Origin: Bedellia somnulentella
Lineage: Eukaryota; Arthropoda; Insecta; Lepidoptera; Bedelliidae
Direction: 5' to 3'
Assembly: GCA_963576735.1 (NCBI GenBank)
Contig: OY755178.1
Span: 558,001-622,000 of the forward strand
Length of the DNA stretch: 64,000 nt
Position numbers and translations under genes: made by a program. Under the pieces are notes generated by a model. That model worked only from the letters and a program-made list of their open reading frames with translations. It did not search any database and was not told the DNA's origin. This document shows positions 62,444 to 64,000 of the stretch, piece by piece (within the stretch, counting starts at the first letter, position 1; each line of letters begins with the position of its first letter).

Positions 62444-62640
62444 CATACATATATTCACTGCTATGATTTTCTCAAAGGGGTAACCAGACCTTCGGAATAA
62501 GAAATTCCTCAGCCACTTCTGGAAGTTGAGTGGGGAAAAAATTGTAAAGAAAATGTTTTTGGTGATGGGTCTCCAACCGCCCAAAAAAAGTTAAAATGCC
62601 CCAATAACCTTAGGTGCTTCTTACGAATAGACACTGTATA
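62444..62640 (-). mobile_element. SINE-A, decayed
   Basis: CATACATATATTCACTGC, AAGGGGTAACCAGACC and GGTGATGGGTCTCCAACC, fading at TTACGAATAGACAC. Confidence 0.82.
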
Positions 62641-63040
62641 AACTTCTACAGATAACTTTTATATAACCTCCCGAACCCTTAACCTAAATTGAATCACCTC
62701 CCGGGGGACACATTTTGTTTTACTTCTTAATTAAAGCAACGAAACAAACAACCATTCCCTTGAAATTAATTGAGACCAACATCGGGCTTTGATCAGTTAA
62801 ATAAAATGCTTTTACGTTTGTTTCCTTTCAATATTGAAGTTGATTTGGAATTACAATTAATATGTGTTTATGAAATCTGAATGGAACAAATGAAAAGATC
62901 CTCGCAGCTGATTTTTTCACACATATCCGAAAGGGCTGGAAGAGGTATTCTTATTTCTTATTTAAATCTTTTACTACTTTGACATTCGGGATCAAGCATT
63001 TTTATTATTAGTATTATTTATGTATATATTAAGTAAGCAA
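62641..63040. other. No gene seen
   Basis: Spacer. CCGAAAGGGCTGGAAGAGG at about 62930 is a weak SINE-B end. Confidence 0.5.
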
Positions 63041-63041
63041 C

Positions 63042-63417
63042 CGTGATAGCCCAGTGGACAACCGTGATAGCCCAGTGGGTAGAATACTCGGTTATCGTGC
63101 AAACGACTAGTGTTCAAATCCTGGGTCGGACCTACACCAATTTGTCTTTTCTAAAGACATATGTGTGGTTAATTTATCATGGTTGTTAACGGTGAGGGAA
63201 AACATCGTGAGGAAACCCACATGGCTGAGTTGTACTTAGTCATGTGACAGTGTATTCGTACAAAACGGCGATAGGCCTGCCCCCTATCACGTGAGTACAC
63301 TGTCCATGCAAAACGTGGGTACTCTGAACACCAGGTGACAAAGTCACGTGATGTCCAGAAGTATTAGTACCTCTGCCAACCCCTTCGGGGATATTCGGCG
63401 TGAACGTTTATGTTTAT
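63042..63417 (+). mobile_element. SINE-B, full length, with duplicated head start
   Basis: CAACCGTGATAGCCCAGTGG occurs twice in a row (63042 and 63060), then the complete family body to CGGCGTGAACGTTTATG. Confidence 0.93.
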
Positions 63418-63426
63418 GTTTATGTC

Positions 63427-63777
63427 AACCGTGATAGCCCAGTGGGTAGAACACTCGGTTATCGTGCAAACGACTAGTGTTCAAATCCTGGGTCGGGCCT
63501 ACACCAATGTGTCTTTTCTAAAGACATATGTGTGGATAATTTATCATGGTTGTTAACGGTGAGGGAAAACATCGTGAGGAAACCCACATGGCTGAGTTGT
63601 ACTTAGTCATGTGACAGTGTATTCGTACAAAACGGCGATAGGCCTGCCCCCTATCACGTGAGTACACTGTCCATGCAAAACGTGGGTACTCTGAACACCA
63701 GGTGACAAAGTCACGTGATGTTCAGAAGTATTAGTACCTCTGCCAACCCCTTCGGGGATATTCGGCGTGAACGTTTA
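63427..63777 (+). mobile_element. SINE-B, full length, second in tandem
   Basis: It starts CAACCGTGATAGCCCAGTGG 9 bp after the previous copy's tail. The two are nearly identical, so either the second inserted into the first one's tail or the unit duplicated. Confidence 0.93.
63435..63488 (+). promoter_or_regulatory. Internal polymerase III promoter of SINE-B
   Basis: Box A TAGCCCAGTGGG (63435-63446) and box B GTTCAAATCC (63479-63488) sit at tRNA-like spacing near the 5' end, as needed for internal transcription of the SINE. This copy is intact in both boxes. Confidence 0.75.
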
Positions 63778-64000
63778 TAATATTATTATGTTTATTATGT
63801 ATATTAAGTAATTCGGGAAGATGCCTTTATATTAGGTATGTAAAGAAGATAAAGAAAAACATAATTTTATAATGCTTGAAGATCTGGGCATCAACAGGAT
63901 CTGCCATACGGTAAATCAGCACGTATTATATTAAACTCCCAATCGCAATTGCTCTGTATTACTAACGCAGCTAGTATAATTCAAAATACCTGGAAATCAG
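63778..64000. other. No gene seen
   Basis: AT-rich spacer to the window edge. Confidence 0.5.

Overview
The window reads as an accessory, repeat-packed piece of an insect nuclear genome, most likely a moth or butterfly (Lepidoptera). The case rests on Helitrons with TC...CTAG ends between A and T that carry GTCT/CAGA runs, tRNA-headed SINEs, an RTE-type LINE tail, AT-rich spacers and no bacterial-style gene order. I found no intact host gene. The only non-transposon coding trace is a doubtful THAP-like exon at 61167. A 200-N assembly gap lies at 15697-15896.

Two short retroposon families dominate. SINE-A (about 250 bp, TATG-repeat tail, roughly 38 copies or fragments) and SINE-B (about 370 bp, tRNA-like head with A and B boxes, roughly 20 copies) occur on both strands throughout. 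Both end in a 3' tail resembling that of a LINE fragmented through the window (1-1557, 11085, 22832, 42539, 42876, 48437, 50543, 57604-59640), so that LINE probably supplied their reverse transcriptase.

Region by region. 1-1557 is a broken LINE with a SINE-A inside it. 2400-4870 stacks a Helentron-like remnant, palindromic tRNA-like elements and a 1.48-kb Helitron. 5700-12500 is mostly SINEs plus a Helentron-like element (10263-11084). 13090-13700 is another LINE fossil. 14300-18470 holds three more Helitrons. 18860-27850 is mostly SINE-A/B with small foldback elements and a local tandem duplication. 28127-30400 is an element with perfect 61-bp terminal inverted repeats that contains a tRNA-headed SINE, an hAT transposon with an 8-bp target duplication, a SINE-B fragment and a MITE. 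30745-36701 is a Ty3/Gypsy LTR retrotransposon with two identical 185-bp LTRs, sitting inside a SINE-B. It encodes a small acylation-signal/transmembrane protein, Gag, protease, RT, RNase H and integrase, with one in-frame stop and one frameshift in pol. 37185-39420 (minus) is a 5'-truncated CR1/L2-like LINE with a long open reading frame. 43873-47209 is a head-to-head pair of Helentron remnants with OTU-protease and Pif1-helicase pieces, flanked by a perfect 98-bp direct repeat. 54330-56252 is a tandem duplication whose two units later took different insertions. 57100-59640 is a LINE copy split by a Helitron and nested SINE-As. Two SINE-Bs in tandem lie near the right end.

The best candidates for something new are the composite at 43873-47209, the two Helitron subfamilies found at the same site of a palindromic tRNA-like repeat, the tail sharing between one LINE and two unrelated SINE heads, and the accessory membrane ORF and RT duplication in the young LTR element.
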